Positions 5,600 through 5,957 of a stretch of 5,957 nucleotides of DNA are shown in pieces. The notes below the pieces were generated by a model, which ran no database searches, was not told where the DNA came from, and worked only from the letters and a program-made list of their open reading frames with translations. Both the position numbers and the translations under genes were made by a program. Source of the stretch: Acidimicrobiales bacterium (GTDB lineage: Bacteria; Actinomycetota; Acidimicrobiia; Acidimicrobiales; UBA8190). The stretch's first letter is position 1. Every line of letters starts with the position of its first letter. The DNA lies in assembly GCA_030042575.1 (NCBI GenBank), contig JASHZK010000366.1:1-5957 (forward strand), written 5' to 3'.

Positions 5600-5957
5600 G
5601 TGCTCCGTGGCGAGGCTCCGGGCGAGCCCCATCGACAACGGATGCTGGCCGGCCGGCCCTACCTGGCTTCCGCCGATCCGGCCATCGCCGCCGACTCCCT
5701 GCGGGCCAGGCGCCTGCTCGATGGTTTCAACAGTGCGAGCGCCGAACAGGTCGACGAGCGCCGGCGCATCCTGGGCGAGCTGCTGGGCGCCTTCGGGGCC
5801 GACAGCGAGATTCGCCCACCCTTCCACTGCGACTACGGCTACAACATCACGGTGGGGGCGAGAACCTTCGTGAACTTCGGGTTGGTGGCGCTCGACGAGG
5901 TGACCATCGACGTGGGCGACGACGTGCAGGTCGGTCCCAACGTGCAGCTGCTCACCG
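5600..5957 (+). CDS. Sugar O-acetyltransferase, Maa/LacA/NodL type (left-handed beta-helix), 3' partial
   Basis: An acetyl-CoA-dependent O-acetyltransferase of the maltose/galactoside acetyltransferase family, expected to be a cytoplasmic trimer that acetylates a sugar hydroxyl. The 119 visible residues cover the N-terminal Mac domain (MLAGRPYLASADPAI at 15-29, the helix with RARRLLDGFN, and ERRRILGELLGAFG) and the start of the hexapeptide-repeat helix after FHCDYGYNI (75-83), with repeats through VTIDVGDDVQVGPNVQLLT. The frame is still open at the window end; roughly 60-70 residues are missing, including the catalytic His. The GTG at 5600 is chosen because a TAGTGT -10 box lies 7 bases upstream and the 14 residues before MLAG fit the short leader usual in this family; the ATG at 5642 is the alternative and has no good ribosome-binding site. 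The exact sugar cannot be told from sequence. Confidence 0.88.
   Translation, partial: MLRGEAPGEPHRQRMLAGRPYLASADPAIAADSLRARRLLDGFNSASAEQVDERRRILGELLGAFGADSEIRPPFHCDYGYNITVGARTFVNFGLVALDEVTIDVGDDVQVGPNVQLLT

Noticed and set aside
5196..5873. 225 aa plus-strand open frame
   Set aside because: It runs across both the opposite small gene and the acetyltransferase in another frame; the acetyltransferase frame from 5600 carries the real family motifs.

Overview
The window is GC-rich throughout, densely packed and full of GTG starts. The gene content is actinobacterial: a PimB'-like mannosyltransferase, a Rv2185c-like SRPBCC protein, a GlkA-like ROK glucokinase and TANNNT-type leaderless promoters. 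An early-branching actinobacterium such as an Acidimicrobiia member would fit, but the lineage is an inference. No tRNA, rRNA, mobile element or CRISPR was seen, and no gene-free stretch exceeds about 140 bases.

Layout. (1) The left edge to 1054 (+) is a membrane-anchored Amidase_3-type cell-wall hydrolase homologue whose start lies outside the window. (2) From 5561 down to 1038 (-) six genes follow one another: a 75-78 aa Cys4 protein, a 72 aa CDDC/CDDC protein, a PimB-like GT4 glycosyltransferase, an SRPBCC lipid-binding-type protein, a ROK glucokinase and an AlaC-type aminotransferase. Two junctions are 4-base GTGA overlaps and one is a 6-base gap, so these genes are probably cotranscribed and translationally coupled. 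(3) From 5600 to the right edge (+) is a divergent sugar O-acetyltransferase of the Maa/LacA/NodL type, truncated by the window end.

The operon mixes envelope or lipid glycosylation (the glycosyltransferase and perhaps the SRPBCC protein) with central carbon and nitrogen metabolism (glucose phosphorylation, alanine-pyruvate exchange). The two small Cys4 proteins at its head are the least understood part. No clearly new defence or mobile system is visible.

Three points deserve a second look. The amidase has Tyr where the third zinc-ligand His is expected. A tandem 30-bp hairpin-forming repeat runs into the ribosome-binding site of the SRPBCC gene. A compact divergent promoter pair at 5569-5592 appears to drive two leaderless messages.
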